From: Luteimonas huabeiensis HB2
GTDB lineage: Bacteria; Pseudomonadota; Gammaproteobacteria; Xanthomonadales; Xanthomonadaceae
Length of the DNA: 64,000 bases
Assembly (NCBI RefSeq): GCF_000559025.1
Contig: NZ_JAAN01000041.1
Location: 50,962 to 114,961, forward strand
Reading direction: 5' to 3'
The notes below the pieces were generated by a model. It did no database searches. It was not told the DNA's origin and saw only the letters and a program-made list of their open reading frames with translations. The translations under genes were made by a program, and so were the position numbers. Below, piece after piece: positions 18,710 through 27,847 of the stretch; position 1 is the stretch's first letter, and every line of letters begins with the position of its first letter.

Positions 18710-21700
18710 TCACCGCTCGCGCAGGAACCGCGCCATCGAGACGCCGGGCGGGACCCCGGCGGCGGTCGGGGCGAGTTCGGCGGCGACGTCGACGAAGCCG
18801 CGCATGATGGCGATGTCGCGGGGCACGCGGTTGAGGGTGTCGCGCAGGTCGGGATCGGCGCCGGCGCGCAGCAGGCGGCGCGCCAGCCGCAACAGGCCGT
18901 GCAAGGCGGTCAGGTGCAGCGGGCCGAAGCCGCGCGGGTCCTGCACCTCCAGCGAGGCGCCCTCGTCGAGCAACTGGTCGAGCACGCCGGCCACGACCTC
19001 CTCGTCGCAGGCGGTGCCGGGCTCGGCGCGCGCGCCCAGCAGCAGCAGCAGCGGGGTGACGCCGCCGGCGGCCTGCGCGTCGACTTCGGCGCCGGCCAGC
19101 AGCAGGGTGTCGAACAGCGCCAGCAATCGCGGGCGGTCGCGCGAGGTGAAGCCGTGCAGCGCCGCGCAGTGCAGCGGGGTGAGGCCCTGCGCGTCGGTGT
19201 CGTGCACGTCGGCGCCGGCGGCGAGCAGCCGCGCGCACAGGTCCGGCAGGCCCAGCGCCGCGGCCAGCATCAGCACGGTGACCTCGCCGGGCAGGCGCTG
19301 CTCCAGGGTGGCGCCGGCGTCGAGCAGGCGGTCGACGATGTCGCCATGGCGCATGCTGACCGCCGCCGACAGCGGCGTGGCGCCGCTGTGGGCCGCGCGC
19401 GCGGGATCGGCGCCGCGGGCGAGCAGCAGATCGACCACCGCCAGGTGGCCGCCGCCGGCCGCGCGCAGCAGTGCGGTGCAGCCCTGGCCATCGACGGTAT
19501 CCACGGGAAAGCCGAGGTCGAGCAGGCGCCGCACCGCATCCGCATCGCCGGAGACCGCCGCGGCCGGCAGGTCGGCGGGGCGCAGCGGCCGCCGCGGCAG
19601 GCGCCAGCCGCGCCAGTCCAGCCATTCGGCGAGGTCGCGGCGGCCGCCGGCCAGGGCCACGCCCAGCGCGGTCTGGCCGTCGGCGGCGCGCAGGTCGGGC
19701 GCGGCGCCGGCGCTCACCAGCGCCTTCAGCGCCGCTTCGCGTCCCAGCGCCGCGGCCAGGTGCAGCGCGGTCATGCCGCGCCCGTCGCGGCTGTCGAGAT
19801 CCACCCCGAGCCCGATCAGGCGTTCCAGCAGTTGCGTCCAGCCCAGCCGCACCGCCAATGCGAGCGGCGGATCGCCCTCGGGCGAGGGCGCGAACGGATC
19901 GGCACCGCGCTCCAGCAGTTCCAGCGCGAACAGTTCCAGCCCGCGCGCGGCGTGGTCGGCGCGCGCGCAGGCGCCGAGGAAGCGCGCCAGCCCGCCGGCG
20001 CCGGCCGGGGAGACGTTGGCGCGCAGCATGGCCTGCAGCGGCTCCAGCGCGGCCGGGCCGCGGGCCAGCAGGGCGAAGAACGCGTTGTCGCCGTCGCCGT
20101 CGCGCACGTCGGGATCGGCGCCGCGGGCCAGCAGCCATTCGATGCGCTCGACACTGACCGGCACCTCGTCGTCGATCAGCAGGCTGCCCAGTTCGCGCGG
20201 CTCGAGCAGGCCGGCGAGCGCGTCCAGCTGATCGGTGCGGCCTTCGCGCAGGGCGTCGCGCAGCAGCGCCAGCGGCGCACGGTCGGGCACGTCGACCTGT
20301 CCGGGGTCCAGCGAGGCGTTCGCGGGCAGCACGCTGGCCGGCAACGCGTAGTCCGGATCGAGCAGGGTCACCAGCGACCAGCGTCCGGACGCCGCGGCGT
20401 GATCCACCGCGGTCCTGCCGGCGGCATCGGCATGCCGCGGGTCGAGGCCGGCCTCGATCAGGCGCCGCACCAGCGCCGGCGACGGCGTCTCGGCGAGCAC
20501 TGCCAGCAGCAGCGCGCCGCGGCCTTCGGCGTCCACCGCGTGCACGTCGGCGCGCGCGGCGGCCAGCGCCTCGAACGTGGCCAGGCGCCCGCCGCGCGCG
20601 GCATCCAGCAGCGGCGTGCGGCCGGCGGCATCGCGCGGATCGACCTGCGCGCCGGCGGCCAGCAAGGCGGCCAGGATCTCGGCATGGCCGGCATGGGCGG
20701 CCTCGTGCAGCGCGGTCCGGCCGCGCGCGTCCTGGGCGTCGATCTTCGCCTTGTGCTTGAGCAGCAGCTGTACCCCGGCCGGATCGTCCTCGTCGCCGCC
20801 GGCCGCGGCCAGCAGCGCCGGGGTCGCGCCCTCGGCATGCGCGGCGGCGCCGCGTTCCAGCAGGAAGCGCGCCAGGCGCCAGTTGCCGGCGGCGCAGGCC
20901 ACGCCCAGCGGGGTCAGGCCGTCGTCGTTGCGCGCGTCGAGCTCGGCGGCGGCATCGCGCAGCAGCGCGGCCACGCCCGGGTCGGTGCTGCGCGCGGCGT
21001 GGTGCAGCGGGGTATTGCCTTCGTGGTCGCGCGCGCGCGGATCGGCGCCGTTGGCGAGCAGGGTCATGACCGCCTCGGGCCGGCCGTGCCAGCTGTCGCG
21101 GGTGGCGGCCAGCAGCGGCGTCATGCCGGCGCGCGCGGCGTTGAGGTCCACGCCGCGCGCGATCAGCGTGCGCAACAGGCGCAGGTCGGGCAGCACCGCG
21201 GCCAGCACCGGCAGCGCGCGCTGGTCGCGGTCGCCGGCCGGCGGCGGCGCCTGCGGATCGGCGCCGAGTTCCAGCAGTTCCAGCGCGCGATCCACCCGCC
21301 CGGCGCGCGCGGCGGCGTAGAGCGCGGCATCGGGGTCGCCTTCGAACACCGGCTCCGGCGCCGCCTCGGTCCCGATCTCGACCACCGGCAGCGTGGCCCG
21401 CGAGGCCGGCGGCATGCGCTGCAGGCCGCGGTGCGCCAGCGCACCGATCGCCGCCGCTGCCGCCGCGAGCGCCCAGCGCAGCGGCCCGCCTTCGATCAGC
21501 CCCGGCCACGACAGCAGCAGCGCGAGCGCGACCATCGCGCCCAGGCCCAGCGCCAGCCGCAGGCCGCGAGCCGTGCCGCTGTCCAGTTCGGCCAGCGCCT
21601 GCCAGTGCACGGCCGGGCTGCCGCCCTCGCGTTCGATCGCATGCCAGAACGGCCAGGTCCGCCACAGCCCGATCAGCACCATGCCGCCGGCCGCGCTCAG

Positions 21701-22000
21701 GCCCAGCGCCGCGCCCAGCGAGCCGCTCTGCCGCAGCGCCGACAACGGCCAGGCCACCAGCAGGGCCGCCAGCACGAGCAGCGCCGCCCAGGCACCGGCC
21801 AGGACCAGCGCCTCGCGTTGCCAGCCGGCGCGGCCGGACGGCGCGGCCCCGCGCACGGCACGCGCGGCCAGCGCGAACGCGGGCTGCGCCAGCCACAGGC
21901 CGAGCGCGGCCGGCACCGCGCCCGCGCCGGCCAGCAGGCTCAGCGCGGTGCCCAGCGCCCACAGTCCGCCCTGCAGGCGGCGCGGCGTCGGCTCAGGCAT
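18710..22000 (-). CDS. Large membrane-anchored ankyrin-repeat protein
   Basis: Protein of 1,096 aa. The first ~200 residues hold about five to six hydrophobic TM segments (for example [20 protein letters not shown] and [19 protein letters not shown]). From about residue 225 to the end is a chain of ankyrin repeats such as [40 protein letters not shown] and [20 protein letters not shown], some degenerate. No catalytic domain is seen. It is likely an inner-membrane scaffold, probably with the repeats in the cytoplasm, but partners are unknown. Its ATG overlaps the end of ycgL by 8 nt. Confidence 0.88.
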   Translation of the reverse strand: MPEPTPRRLQGGLWALGTALSLLAGAGAVPAALGLWLAQPAFALAARAVRGAAPSGRAGWQREALVLAGAWAALLVLAALLVAWPLSALRQSGSLGAALGLSAAGGMVLIGLWRTWPFWHAIEREGGSPAVHWQALAELDSGTARGLRLALGLGAMVALALLLSWPGLIEGGPLRWALAAAAAAIGALAHRGLQRMPPASRATLPVVEIGTEAAPEPVFEGDPDAALYAAARAGRVDRALELLELGADPQAPPPAGDRDQRALPVLAAVLPDLRLLRTLIARGVDLNAARAGMTPLLAATRDSWHGRPEAVMTLLANGADPRARDHEGNTPLHHAARSTDPGVAALLRDAAAELDARNDDGLTPLGVACAAGNWRLARFLLERGAAAHAEGATPALLAAAGGDEDDPAGVQLLLKHKAKIDAQDARGRTALHEAAHAGHAEILAALLAAGAQVDPRDAAGRTPLLDAARGGRLATFEALAAARADVHAVDAEGRGALLLAVLAETPSPALVRRLIEAGLDPRHADAAGRTAVDHAAASGRWSLVTLLDPDYALPASVLPANASLDPGQVDVPDRAPLALLRDALREGRTDQLDALAGLLEPRELGSLLIDDEVPVSVERIEWLLARGADPDVRDGDGDNAFFALLARGPAALEPLQAMLRANVSPAGAGGLARFLGACARADHAARGLELFALELLERGADPFAPSPEGDPPLALAVRLGWTQLLERLIGLGVDLDSRDGRGMTALHLAAALGREAALKALVSAGAAPDLRAADGQTALGVALAGGRRDLAEWLDWRGWRLPRRPLRPADLPAAAVSGDADAVRRLLDLGFPVDTVDGQGCTALLRAAGGGHLAVVDLLLARGADPARAAHSGATPLSAAVSMRHGDIVDRLLDAGATLEQRLPGEVTVLMLAAALGLPDLCARLLAAGADVHDTDAQGLTPLHCAALHGFTSRDRPRLLALFDTLLLAGAEVDAQAAGGVTPLLLLLGARAEPGTACDEEVVAGVLDQLLDEGASLEVQDPRGFGPLHLTALHGLLRLARRLLRAGADPDLRDTLNRVPRDIAIMRGFVDVAAELAPTAAGVPPGVSMARFLRER

Positions 22001-22265
22001 CGGTACCCCAGTCCTCGCGCAGAGGATCGTCGGCGACGGAAGGCGGCAACTGCAGATGGAACCCGCGCGCGGCGAGGTTCGCGCGCACCTGCGCCGCGTC
22101 CTCGCGCGCCAGCCGCCGTTCGGGGGTCAGCGCGATGTCGAGGACGAAGCGCAACGGACCCAGCTGCGCCTGCAGCGGTTCGGGCAACGCGGAGAAATCG
22201 TCGCGGGCGGCAAGGTAGACGTAGGTGTCTTCCTTGCGTTGACTCTTGTAGACGTAAGCGTGCAT
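21993..22265 (-). CDS. YcgL domain-containing protein
   Basis: Small cytoplasmic protein (90 aa) of the YcgL family. It begins [20 protein letters not shown] and contains [20 protein letters not shown] and [20 protein letters not shown], matching the conserved family layout and length. The molecular function is not established. It overlaps the start of the ankyrin gene by 8 nt, so the two are probably translated together. Confidence 0.88.
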   Translation of the reverse strand: MHAYVYKSQRKEDTYVYLAARDDFSALPEPLQAQLGPLRFVLDIALTPERRLAREDAAQVRANLAARGFHLQLPPSVADDPLREDWGTDA

Positions 22266-22388
22266 GGCCCGGGGGACGGCTCGATGCGGGCGATTGTGCG
22301 GGAAAAGCCCGCGACGGGAAACCGGCGCGCAGCGCGTGCGCCACCGCGCGCGTTCAGGGCGGCCCCGATCGCGTCGCCGGGTGCGGCT

Positions 22389-23402
22389 TCAGTGGTAGCC
22401 GGCGTCGGCCTGGATCTTGCCGCGGAAGACGTAGTACGACCACGCGGTGTAGCCCAGGATCAGCGGCAGCAGCACCGCCAGTCCCGCCAGCACGAAGCCC
22501 TGCGAGGACGGCGGCGAGGCGGCCTCCCAGATCGTCAGCGAGGGCGGCACGATATTGGGCCAGATGCCCAGCACCAGCCCGGCGAAGCCCAGGCCGAAGA
22601 AGCACAGGGTGAGCAGGAACGGCGCCGCGTCGCGCCCCTCGCGCATGGCCGCGCGCCACAGCCACAGCGCGTTGACCAGCACCAGCAGCGGCACCGGCGA
22701 CAGCCACAGGAAGTTCGCGCCCTCGAACCAGCGCGCCATGATCCGCGAATCGAGGAACGGCAGCCAGGCGCTGACCAGGCCCATGAAGGCGACCACCACC
22801 AGCACCAGCGGCCGGGTCAGCGTGCGCGCGATCGCCTGCAGCCGGCCCTCGGTCTTGAGGATCAGCCAGGTGCTGCCGAGCAGCGCATAGCCGAACACCA
22901 CCGCGGTGCCGGTGAGCATGGAGAAGGGGCTGAACCAGTCCAGCGCGCCGCCCACGTACTTGCCGCCCTGCAATGGCATGCCCTCCACCAGCGCGCCCAG
23001 GATCACCCCTTGCGCGAACGCGGCGAACAGCGAGCCCAGCGCGAAGGCCGCGCCCCAGAAGCGCCGCGCGCGGCGCGCCTTGAAGCGGAACTCGAACGCC
23101 ACGCCGCGGAACACCAGCGCGATCAGCATCAGCAGCACCGGCAGATACAGCGCCGAGAGCACGATCGAGTACGCGGCCGGGAACGCCGCCAGCAGGCCGG
23201 CGCCGCCCAGCACCAGCCAGGTCTCGTTGCCGTCCCAGATCGGCGCGGCGGTGTTCATCATGTGGTCGAGCTGCTCGCCGTCCTCGGCGAACGGCGCCAG
23301 GATCCCGAGCCCCAGCACGAAGCCGTCGAGCAGCACGTACATCAGCACGCCGAAGCCGATCACGCCGAACCAGACCACCGGCAGCACGGTCGCCAGGTCC
23401 AT
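22389..23402 (-). CDS. cydB: Cytochrome bd-type quinol oxidase subunit II
   Basis: Integral membrane subunit (337 aa, about 8-9 TM segments) of the bd/CIO terminal oxidase, pairing with CydA to reduce oxygen with quinol electrons. Family motifs visible: DGFVLGLGILAPF near residue 25, NTAAPIWDGNETWLVLGGAG near 50, and FRGVAFEFRFKARRARRFWG near 105. The start ATG overlaps the cydA stop (ATGA). No cydX-like small ORF was found in the 123 nt before ycgL. Confidence 0.95.
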   Translation of the reverse strand: MDLATVLPVVWFGVIGFGVLMYVLLDGFVLGLGILAPFAEDGEQLDHMMNTAAPIWDGNETWLVLGGAGLLAAFPAAYSIVLSALYLPVLLMLIALVFRGVAFEFRFKARRARRFWGAAFALGSLFAAFAQGVILGALVEGMPLQGGKYVGGALDWFSPFSMLTGTAVVFGYALLGSTWLILKTEGRLQAIARTLTRPLVLVVVAFMGLVSAWLPFLDSRIMARWFEGANFLWLSPVPLLVLVNALWLWRAAMREGRDAAPFLLTLCFFGLGFAGLVLGIWPNIVPPSLTIWEAASPPSSQGFVLAGLAVLLPLILGYTAWSYYVFRGKIQADAGYH

Positions 23403-24832
23403 CACCCGCCCTCCCCGGTCGGCGCCGGCGGCGACACCCCGCCCTCGTCGGCGTCGTCTGCGGCCGAGATCGGCCGCGCCGGCGTCTTGTCGCCCTCGCT
23501 CGTGTCGGGCGCCGGCTCGAACGGTTGCGGCCCCTTGCCGATCATCTTGAGGATGTAGCCGCCGCCGGCGCCGAACACCACCGCGTAGGCCAGCACGAAC
23601 GCCGTCAGCGACACCACCACGCTGCTGGCGTCGATCGCGCTCACCGCGTCCTCGGTGCGCAGCAGGCCGTGGATCACCCAGGGCTGTCGACCGATCTCGG
23701 CCACGAACCAGCCCGCCACCACCGCCACGAAGCCGCTGGGGGCCATCAGCCGCCAGGCGTCGAGCAGCCGCGGGCTGGCGTAGAGCCTGCCGCCGCGCAG
23801 CGCCCACAGCGACACCGCAGCGAGCGCCAGCATCAGCAGGCCAAGGCCCACCATGACCCGGAACGCCCAGAACACCGGTGCCACCGGCGGCCGGTCCTGG
23901 GGCGCCACCGCGGTCAGCGGCTCGATCTCGCCATCCCAGCTGTGGGTCAGGATCAGGCTGCCCAGCCGCGGTACGGCGACCTCGTAACGGTTGCGCTCGC
24001 CGGCCTGGTCGGGCAGCGCGAACAGGATCAGCGGCACGCCCGCACCGGGTTCGCCGTGCTCCCAGTGCGCCTCCATCGCCGCGACCTTGATCGGCTGGTG
24101 CTCGCGCGCGTTGAGGCCGTGGAAATCGCCCGCCACGATCTGCAGCGGCACCGTGATCGCGGCGAACACCACGGCCAGGCGCAGCATCCGCCGCGCGGCG
24201 TCCGCGTGCTCGCCCCGGCGCAGGTACCAAGCCGCGACGCCGCCGACGACGAAGCAGGTGGTGATGAAGGCGGCCAGCACCATGTGCGCCAGCCGGTAGG
24301 GGAAGGACGGGTTGAAGATCACCTCGCGCCAGCTGGCGGGGTGGAACAGCTCGCCGACCAGCTCGTAGCCGGCCGGCGTGTGCAGCCAACTGTTGGCCGA
24401 GAGGATCCAGAACGTGGAGATCAGCGTGCCCAGCGCGACCATGCAGGTGGACAGGAAATGCAGGCCCTCGGGCACCTTGCGCCAGCCGAACAGCATCACG
24501 CCCAGGAACGAGGCCTCCAGGAAGAACGCGGTCAGCACCTCGTAGGACAGCAGCGGCCCCAGGATGTGGCCGGCGCGCTCGGACAGCACCGACCAGTTGG
24601 TGCCGAACTGGAAGCTCATCACGATGCCCGACACCACGCCCATGCCGAACGACACCGCGAAGATCTTCATCCAGAAGAAGTAGAGATCGCGCCAGACCGT
24701 CTCGCGGGTGCGCAGCCAGCGCCATTCCAGGAACGCCAGCCAGCTCGACAGGCCGATCGTGAACGCCGGGAACAGCACATGGAAGGAGATCACGAATCCG
24801 AACTGGATCCGCGACAGCAGCAGCGCGTCCAC
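23402..24832 (-). CDS. cydA: Cytochrome bd-type (CIO-like) quinol oxidase subunit I
   Basis: Heme-bearing subunit (476 aa) of the quinol oxidase. The N-terminus LLLSRIQFGFVISFHVLFPA carries the conserved His heme ligand; SYRLAHM-type His and the GRQPW quinol-site motif (GWFVAEIGRQPWVIHGLLRT) are also present. The region between helices 6 and 7 looks short, which fits cyanide-insensitive (CioA/short-Q-loop) enzymes. The start is taken as GTG at 24832, with GGAG 8 nt upstream; upstream ATGs (to 24973) only add Arg-rich sequence across the promoter region. The C-terminal ~40 residues are an acidic Pro/Asp-rich tail. Confidence 0.93.
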   Translation of the reverse strand: MDALLLSRIQFGFVISFHVLFPAFTIGLSSWLAFLEWRWLRTRETVWRDLYFFWMKIFAVSFGMGVVSGIVMSFQFGTNWSVLSERAGHILGPLLSYEVLTAFFLEASFLGVMLFGWRKVPEGLHFLSTCMVALGTLISTFWILSANSWLHTPAGYELVGELFHPASWREVIFNPSFPYRLAHMVLAAFITTCFVVGGVAAWYLRRGEHADAARRMLRLAVVFAAITVPLQIVAGDFHGLNAREHQPIKVAAMEAHWEHGEPGAGVPLILFALPDQAGERNRYEVAVPRLGSLILTHSWDGEIEPLTAVAPQDRPPVAPVFWAFRVMVGLGLLMLALAAVSLWALRGGRLYASPRLLDAWRLMAPSGFVAVVAGWFVAEIGRQPWVIHGLLRTEDAVSAIDASSVVVSLTAFVLAYAVVFGAGGGYILKMIGKGPQPFEPAPDTSEGDKTPARPISAADDADEGGVSPPAPTGEGG

Positions 24833-25317
24833 GCCTTCGCTCCGGGGAATGCCTGGACGCGCAGTGTGCGCGCGCCGGCGTGAAAAGCGCATGTGGCGCG
24901 TTGTCACAGGGACCCGTTGTCGCAGGGTACCGGTTGTCGCAGGGGCGCGTTCATGCGCGACGCGGCGGCTCAAGGTCGCCTAAATGGCGCTTTCCGTCCA
25001 CCGAAGCACGGCTGCACCATTACCGCGCCTCGCGCAGTTCCCTGAATTTCCAACCGCGCTTGCTAATGCGGCGATACGACCGGACCTGGAACGCGAGCGG
25101 GCGCGGGCTGTCCGAAGCGATCGCTGTAGCGTCGCCGAAGGACATGATGCTGGAGCCGGCACTATTGCCGCGCTGCTGCGGCGCATCAGCAAAACGATTG
25201 GGCTTAGCACTACTCGGTTCGCTGCCCCCCGACCGAGCGGCGACCTAACTGGAAGCTGGACTGGCTCGGTCCCGCGGACGTACCATCGCTACCACACATG
25301 ACCGCAGGGGGCGGGAC
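24833..25317. other. Intergenic region between cydA and the transglutaminase-like gene
   Basis: A 485-bp spacer between divergent genes. It holds the threefold GTTGTC tandem repeat (24900-24949) and a TACCAT hexamer at 25281-25286 that may be the -10 of the rightward operon. Short ORFs here have no recognisable content, so no gene is called. Confidence 0.5.
24900..24949. repeat. Threefold 16-17-bp tandem repeat upstream of cydA
   Basis: Units GTTGTCACAGGGACCC, GTTGTCGCAGGGTACCG and GTTGTCGCAGGGGCGCG follow one another with a period of 16-17 bp. The core TTGTC(G/A)CAGGG is identical except for one base. The array lies 68-117 nt before the cydA start, on the scale of 1.5 helical turns per unit, as expected for repeated binding sites of a regulator. 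Confidence 0.6.
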
Positions 25318-26331
25318 GTGGGGACAGGGGGCCATCGCCTATGGTCTGCGGGGCTGCTTGGCGCATGGTTAGCGCTGCTCGCCCCTGTCGCCTGGTCACA
25401 ATCCAGCCTCCCGCAGTTGCAGCAGTTGCAAGCCCAGTTCGATCTGCCGGAGCAACGCGTCAGCTATCTGGACGCCAAACTGCTCATCGACAGCCTCATC
25501 GACCCGTCGACGGACACGCTCGCAATCCGCCATGAAATCGCCGCCTGGGAGCGGGCCGTGCGAGCAGAACTGCCTCCTTCTGCAGATGCCCGCGAAACCC
25601 TCGACGCACTACTCAGGACGCTCTATCAACCCGGCCCCTGGAACCAGCACCGGCCGTTCACCTACGATTTTGACGACCTGCTTGGGCGAAACCCTGCATC
25701 CAAACGATTGGCCACCTATCTGGCGACCCGCAAGGGTAACTGCGTGTCCATGCCGATCCTGGTCGCCATCTTGGGCCAACGTTTTCAATTGCCCATCGCG
25801 CTGGCTACTGCACCCCATCACGTGCTGGTGAAATTCGGCGACGAGGCCCAGCAGGCCTGGCTCAACGTCGAAGCCACGGCAGGTGGCTTCAAGTGGGATG
25901 AAAGCTACGAACGTGAAACGGGCATCACCGCCACCGCTATAGAGAACGGCCTCTACCTGCGTCCGCTCACCCCGCGCGAAGGTGTGGGCGTGATCGCGGG
26001 CACCCTCATGGAGCACTATGCAACTGCCAAGGATGGAGACGCGCTGATGCAGGTAGCCGATCTCGTTTTGGCCGTCAATCCCGCTGATCCAGTGGCGCTC
26101 GTGTGGAAAGCCAACGCCTACTACATCCAACTCCAAACGCGTTTTGTTCAACACTACCCGGACCCGGCGCATATACCACCTGAGCAGGTGGCAGAATTTC
26201 ATCACCTAAGTCGCCAGAATCTCGCGTGGTTCGCCAAGGCCGAAGCATTGGGTTGGTCGCCGAGGACCGCAGAGCAGGAATCCAGCTATCTTCAATCAAT
26301 CCAGCGCGAAAAGGCGCAAAGGGGGCAGTGA
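25318..26331 (+). CDS. Exported transglutaminase-like (SirB1-type) protein
   Basis: Protein of 337 aa with a signal peptide (about residues 8-28, ending VAWSQ). A transglutaminase-like core follows: catalytic-type Cys142 in RKGNCVSMPILVAILGQR, His167/168 in TAPHHVLVKFG, and WLNVEATAGG as the third position. The C-terminal part (about 225-337) is helical with a TPR-like look. The start is GTG at 25318, because no in-frame ATG is suitable. Its stop overlaps the next start (TGATG), indicating translational coupling. Local base composition is less GC-rich than the genome around it. Substrate unknown. Confidence 0.8.
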   Translation: MGTGGHRLWSAGLLGAWLALLAPVAWSQSSLPQLQQLQAQFDLPEQRVSYLDAKLLIDSLIDPSTDTLAIRHEIAAWERAVRAELPPSADARETLDALLRTLYQPGPWNQHRPFTYDFDDLLGRNPASKRLATYLATRKGNCVSMPILVAILGQRFQLPIALATAPHHVLVKFGDEAQQAWLNVEATAGGFKWDESYERETGITATAIENGLYLRPLTPREGVGVIAGTLMEHYATAKDGDALMQVADLVLAVNPADPVALVWKANAYYIQLQTRFVQHYPDPAHIPPEQVAEFHHLSRQNLAWFAKAEALGWSPRTAEQESSYLQSIQREKAQRGQ

Positions 26332-27083
26332 TGCGAAGGACCATTTCGATAGGGATGGCGGTAGTGTTGTGTGCCGTGGCTTTCGACGCGACTGCACGCT
26401 TCGTCTCGGCAGACCCCGTGCGACCGCATCCCAATAATGGCACTAATTTCAACCGCTATTGGTACGGGAACAATAGCCCCTATCGATTCACTGACCCGGA
26501 TGGACGATTGTCTCGCGGCGAAGGCTGGACCGACAGGCAGTGGAAACAGTTCGATAGAGCGCAGCAAAGCGCCGCGGGCAGCCTTGAGCGAGCGGCATCG
26601 AGGATCACCGGCGCGATGGAGACGGGCGGTAGACAACTTCAGCGAGCAGAGAAGGCGTTCGAACGCAGCTTCGGTCCCGGCTCAGCGACACCAGAGAACA
26701 TGAGTAAAATGGCAGCCGATATGGCCTCAATGGCCAGCGCGCTGCGCGACACCGGTCCAGGCGCTATTCCGGCCCAGGGCATGACAGGGGCGCAGATCAA
26801 CTCCACGTATGGTGCAGGCGGTGATACGTTGGCCGGCGTGCCGACCACCGGCCCAGTCATGGTGATCGTTAACACGACGCATGCGAGCTTCAACGACCCC
26901 TCTAGACTGGCGTGGGGCGCAGGCCACGAGACCGGTCATGCCGTACTCGGTTATAAAGATCAGCTGTTTAACGGCGATACGGCCTACAAGTTCGGCAGCC
27001 CGCAGCAGCAGGAAATCTTTAGAACGTTACCGGGGGCTCAGCGCCTGATCAATCCGGATCACATCATGGATCACGCGCGATGA
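26331..27083 (+). CDS. Secreted RHS-core remnant fused to an HExxH metallopeptidase-like domain
   Basis: Protein of 250 aa. Residues 1-23 form a signal peptide. Immediately after comes a stretch matching the conserved end of RHS-repeat proteins (RFVSADPVRPHPNNGTNF, NRYWYGNNSPYRFTDPDGR), but no RHS repeats precede it. An Ala/Gln/Glu-rich helical linker follows. The C-terminal domain contains HETGHAVLG (His199, Glu200, His203), a zinc-metallopeptidase HExxH motif, and ends HIMDHAR. In RHS toxins this position is the variable toxin domain, so a toxin-like role is inferred, not shown. It overlaps genes on both sides by 1 and 4 nt. Confidence 0.75.
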   Translation: MRRTISIGMAVVLCAVAFDATARFVSADPVRPHPNNGTNFNRYWYGNNSPYRFTDPDGRLSRGEGWTDRQWKQFDRAQQSAAGSLERAASRITGAMETGGRQLQRAEKAFERSFGPGSATPENMSKMAADMASMASALRDTGPGAIPAQGMTGAQINSTYGAGGDTLAGVPTTGPVMVIVNTTHASFNDPSRLAWGAGHETGHAVLGYKDQLFNGDTAYKFGSPQQQEIFRTLPGAQRLINPDHIMDHAR

Positions 27084-27517
27084 GCAGGCTGTGGGCTCTG
27101 GCTTTGTCATGCGCGGCCATTTCCGCTTGCGCGACGCCCTTTCAACGGGCCGAACCTGGAGATTTCTCCGTTTCAGTGACTGATAATGTCGAGGAGCGGC
27201 GGTTTGAAGTCGTGCTCGTCTCAACGGCCACAAAGCCCCTTTGCCTATCAGGTGAAAGCTGGCCCGACGAATCTGGAAAGTTCCCGCTGGGCTACGAGGC
27301 TGTCGTGCTTACGACCACGAACGGCTTGCTGCATCCCCGAGCCAGCATAACAGCATACTGTCCTGGTGGATGTGGCGAGGTAGAGATCGAAGCCGGGCAA
27401 CGGCTAGAGGCGATTGTGGCCTACGCGGCATTCGGCGACGCGGAAGTGATCGCGGAGGATGCGCAGCGATCGCTGGAGTTCCCAGTCTACCCATACTACT
27501 GCAGCAGACGACGATAG
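27080..27517 (+). CDS. Lipoprotein, possible immunity partner of the upstream protein
   Basis: Protein of 145 aa with a short signal peptide and lipobox-like ISAC (about residues 14-18). The mature part is beta-rich, with Cys residues in KPLCLSGESWP, ITAYCPGGCGEVEIE and PYYCSRRR that may form disulfides. The ATG overlaps the upstream stop by 4 nt (ATGA). No enzymatic motif is seen. A periplasm-facing immunity function for the HExxH protein is suggested only by coupling and localisation. Confidence 0.7.
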   Translation: MSRLWALALSCAAISACATPFQRAEPGDFSVSVTDNVEERRFEVVLVSTATKPLCLSGESWPDESGKFPLGYEAVVLTTTNGLLHPRASITAYCPGGCGEVEIEAGQRLEAIVAYAAFGDAEVIAEDAQRSLEFPVYPYYCSRRR

Positions 27518-27847
27518 AGGGATTCCCTTACAGGTGATCAAGCTAGATGGGGAAACGCACCGAAAGCTTTCGTATCGCCGGCGTGAGAAACGCATAATTT
27601 TATTGACCTAAACCCGGTGATCCGCGACAGCGCGTCGACCGCTGCAAGCCGCACGCTTGCTGATCCAGAGCTCCTTTCAGCCACCAAGAAGATCTTCGAT
27701 ACGGTCCGGGCCGCGCCCGGGCCTGCGCCTGCGCGACGCGGCAGGCTGGGAGGCGGTGACCGTCGGCCGCGGCCATGACCTGTGGCCCAGCCGGGAACCG
27801 CCCCGCGGCTGCTAATCTGCGGCGGTTTGCCCGTGACCAGGACCGCC
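27518..27847. other. Intergenic region with possible decayed coding remnant
   Basis: A 330-bp spacer. Two adjacent frames read like protein: one around 27614-27730 (ATKKIFDTVRAAPG) and another ending at the TAA at 27813-27815 (LRDAAGWEAVTVGRGHDLWP). Joining them needs a frameshift and no start codon is evident, so this may be the 3' remnant of a lost gene. TAATCT at 27813-27818 is a candidate -10 for the following peptidase gene. Confidence 0.3.

Noticed and set aside
17781..21962. A 1,393-aa frame joining paralogue 2 to sequence across the ankyrin gene
   Set aside because: The TonB_C-like gene starts at 18623 with its own ribosome-binding site; the extension is a wrong-frame reading of the ankyrin gene.
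24900..24949. CRISPR-like short repeats
   Set aside because: Units are 16-17 bp, directly abutting with no spacers, and no cas genes are present.
24880..25248. Possible 122-aa protein in the cydA spacer
   Set aside because: No ribosome-binding site, no recognisable features and it covers the tandem-repeat promoter region.
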